Source: an uncultured Prevotella sp. (GTDB lineage Bacteria > Bacteroidota > Bacteroidia > Bacteroidales > Bacteroidaceae). From it: a stretch of 5,792 nt of DNA. The position numbers and the translations under genes were made by a program. The notes under the pieces were generated by a model. That model searched no databases, was not told the origin of the DNA, and saw only the letters and a list, made by a program, of their open reading frames with translations. The stretch is taken from contig CAKQFF010000118.1 of the NCBI GenBank assembly GCA_934230685.1, forward strand, positions 1 to 5,792, in the 5' to 3' direction. Positions 5,449 through 5,792 of this stretch are shown piece after piece. Position 1 is the first letter of the stretch. Each line of letters starts with the position of its first letter.

Positions 5449-5514
5449 GTTCCGTTTTCTGGTAGCTTTTCCCCCTTGGCTACGGTATTGTTCGTTGCGA
5501 AAGGGGCTGATACC

Positions 5515-5792
5515 ATGCCAAAGCGACGAGCAAACGGCGAGGGAAACATCCGAAAACGAAAGGACGGACGCTGGGAGGGTCGGTACACAGTCGGTCACGA
5601 TCCAGAAACAGGAAAGGCCATCATTAAAAACGTCCTTGGAAAGACGCAAGCGGAAGTCAAGGAGAAGTTGAAGAAAGCCATCGAGGAAAATGTGGGAATC
5701 GACTATGGGCGGGCCAAGACCTACACCGTGGGTAACTGGTTAGAAGTGTGGTACGAGAACTATGCCAAAATCAAGATGCGCCCATCCACCTA
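5515..5792 (+). CDS. Tyrosine recombinase/integrase, N-terminal part (runs off right edge)
   Basis: ATG 5515 follows AAGGGG (5501-5506) at 8 nt and opens a frame of 92 complete codons reaching the window edge. The N-terminus MPKRRANGEGNIRKRKDGRW...GRYTVGHDPETGK is the arm-type DNA-binding domain typical of Tn916/phage-type integrases (about residues 1-60). The start of the SAM-like core-binding domain follows (about 70 onward, TVGNWLEVWYENYAK). The catalytic domain with its R-H-R-Y residues lies outside the window, so activity cannot be judged. These enzymes integrate and excise phages, ICEs and conjugative transposons. The gene points away from the repeat block and from the tRNA scar at 489-533. 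No xis-like gene lies upstream. Whether this recombinase made that scar is not resolved here. Confidence 0.9.
   Translation, partial: MPKRRANGEGNIRKRKDGRWEGRYTVGHDPETGKAIIKNVLGKTQAEVKEKLKKAIEENVGIDYGRAKTYTVGNWLEVWYENYAKIKMRPST

Larger units (their letters stand above)
4972..5514. other. 543-bp region upstream of the recombinase gene, no convincing gene
   Basis: The region carries an imperfect hairpin (4987-4998 with 5011-5020), an 11-bp direct repeat cggctggcgtc (5065-5075 and 5176-5186), a perfect short hairpin (5102-5120), three 23-bp imperfect repeats (5298-5410) and an 8-bp repeat pair (5430-5448). A minus-strand frame is open over 5029-5424 but has no acceptable start or ribosome binding site. 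No excisionase-like gene and no convincing promoter for the recombinase were found. Confidence 0.5.

Overview
The window looks like a low-to-medium GC Clostridia genome (Oscillospiraceae/Faecalibacterium-like). This rests on the ribosome binding sites, the promoter style, the gene families and the look of the GC-richer repeat block on the right. No species can be assigned from the sequence alone.

Layout. (1) Positions 1-347, minus strand: the N-terminal 115 residues of a nucleotidyltransferase-fold protein with a strong sigma-A promoter at 406-434. (2) Positions 446-533, minus strand: a perfect intrinsic terminator followed by only the 3' half of a tRNA-Met(CAU) gene. The tRNA breaks inside the anticodon loop at about 533, as expected at an attachment-site scar of a tyrosine-recombinase element; the inserted DNA would lie to its right. 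(3) Positions 534-1038: no gene, but hairpins, a tandem 11-bp repeat and the promoter of the next gene. (4) Positions 1039-4148: a small carbohydrate/phosphoester cluster. It has an RpiR-family regulator (+), a convergent PHP-domain metallohydrolase (-), a divergently transcribed Cof-type HAD phosphatase (+) and, overlapping the HAD stop, the first 15 codons of a second PHP-domain gene. That gene is broken at once.

(5) Positions 4149-5514: about 1.4 kb of apparently non-coding, GC-rich DNA. It holds two ~317-bp direct repeats with conserved hairpins, further hairpins, and three imperfect 23-bp repeats in front of (6), a tyrosine recombinase that starts at 5515 and runs off the right edge.

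How the parts fit. The PHP hydrolase and the HAD phosphatase diverge from a very AT-rich 256-bp gap. The PHP promoter (TTGACA-N17-GATAAT) has a palindrome filling the space between its -35 and -10 boxes, a natural operator for the nearby RpiR regulator, which would sense a phosphosugar through its SIS domain. The second PHP gene was once translationally coupled to the HAD gene, so the ancestral operon probably continued rightwards and was destroyed by the arrival of the repeat/integrase DNA. The HAD gene has no ATG, GTG or TTG that preserves its catalytic aspartate. The only start that does is ATT at 3260.

I did not find a clearly new multi-gene system. The most unusual items are the ATT start, the truncated PHP paralogue, the paired structured repeats and the iterated repeats upstream of the recombinase.
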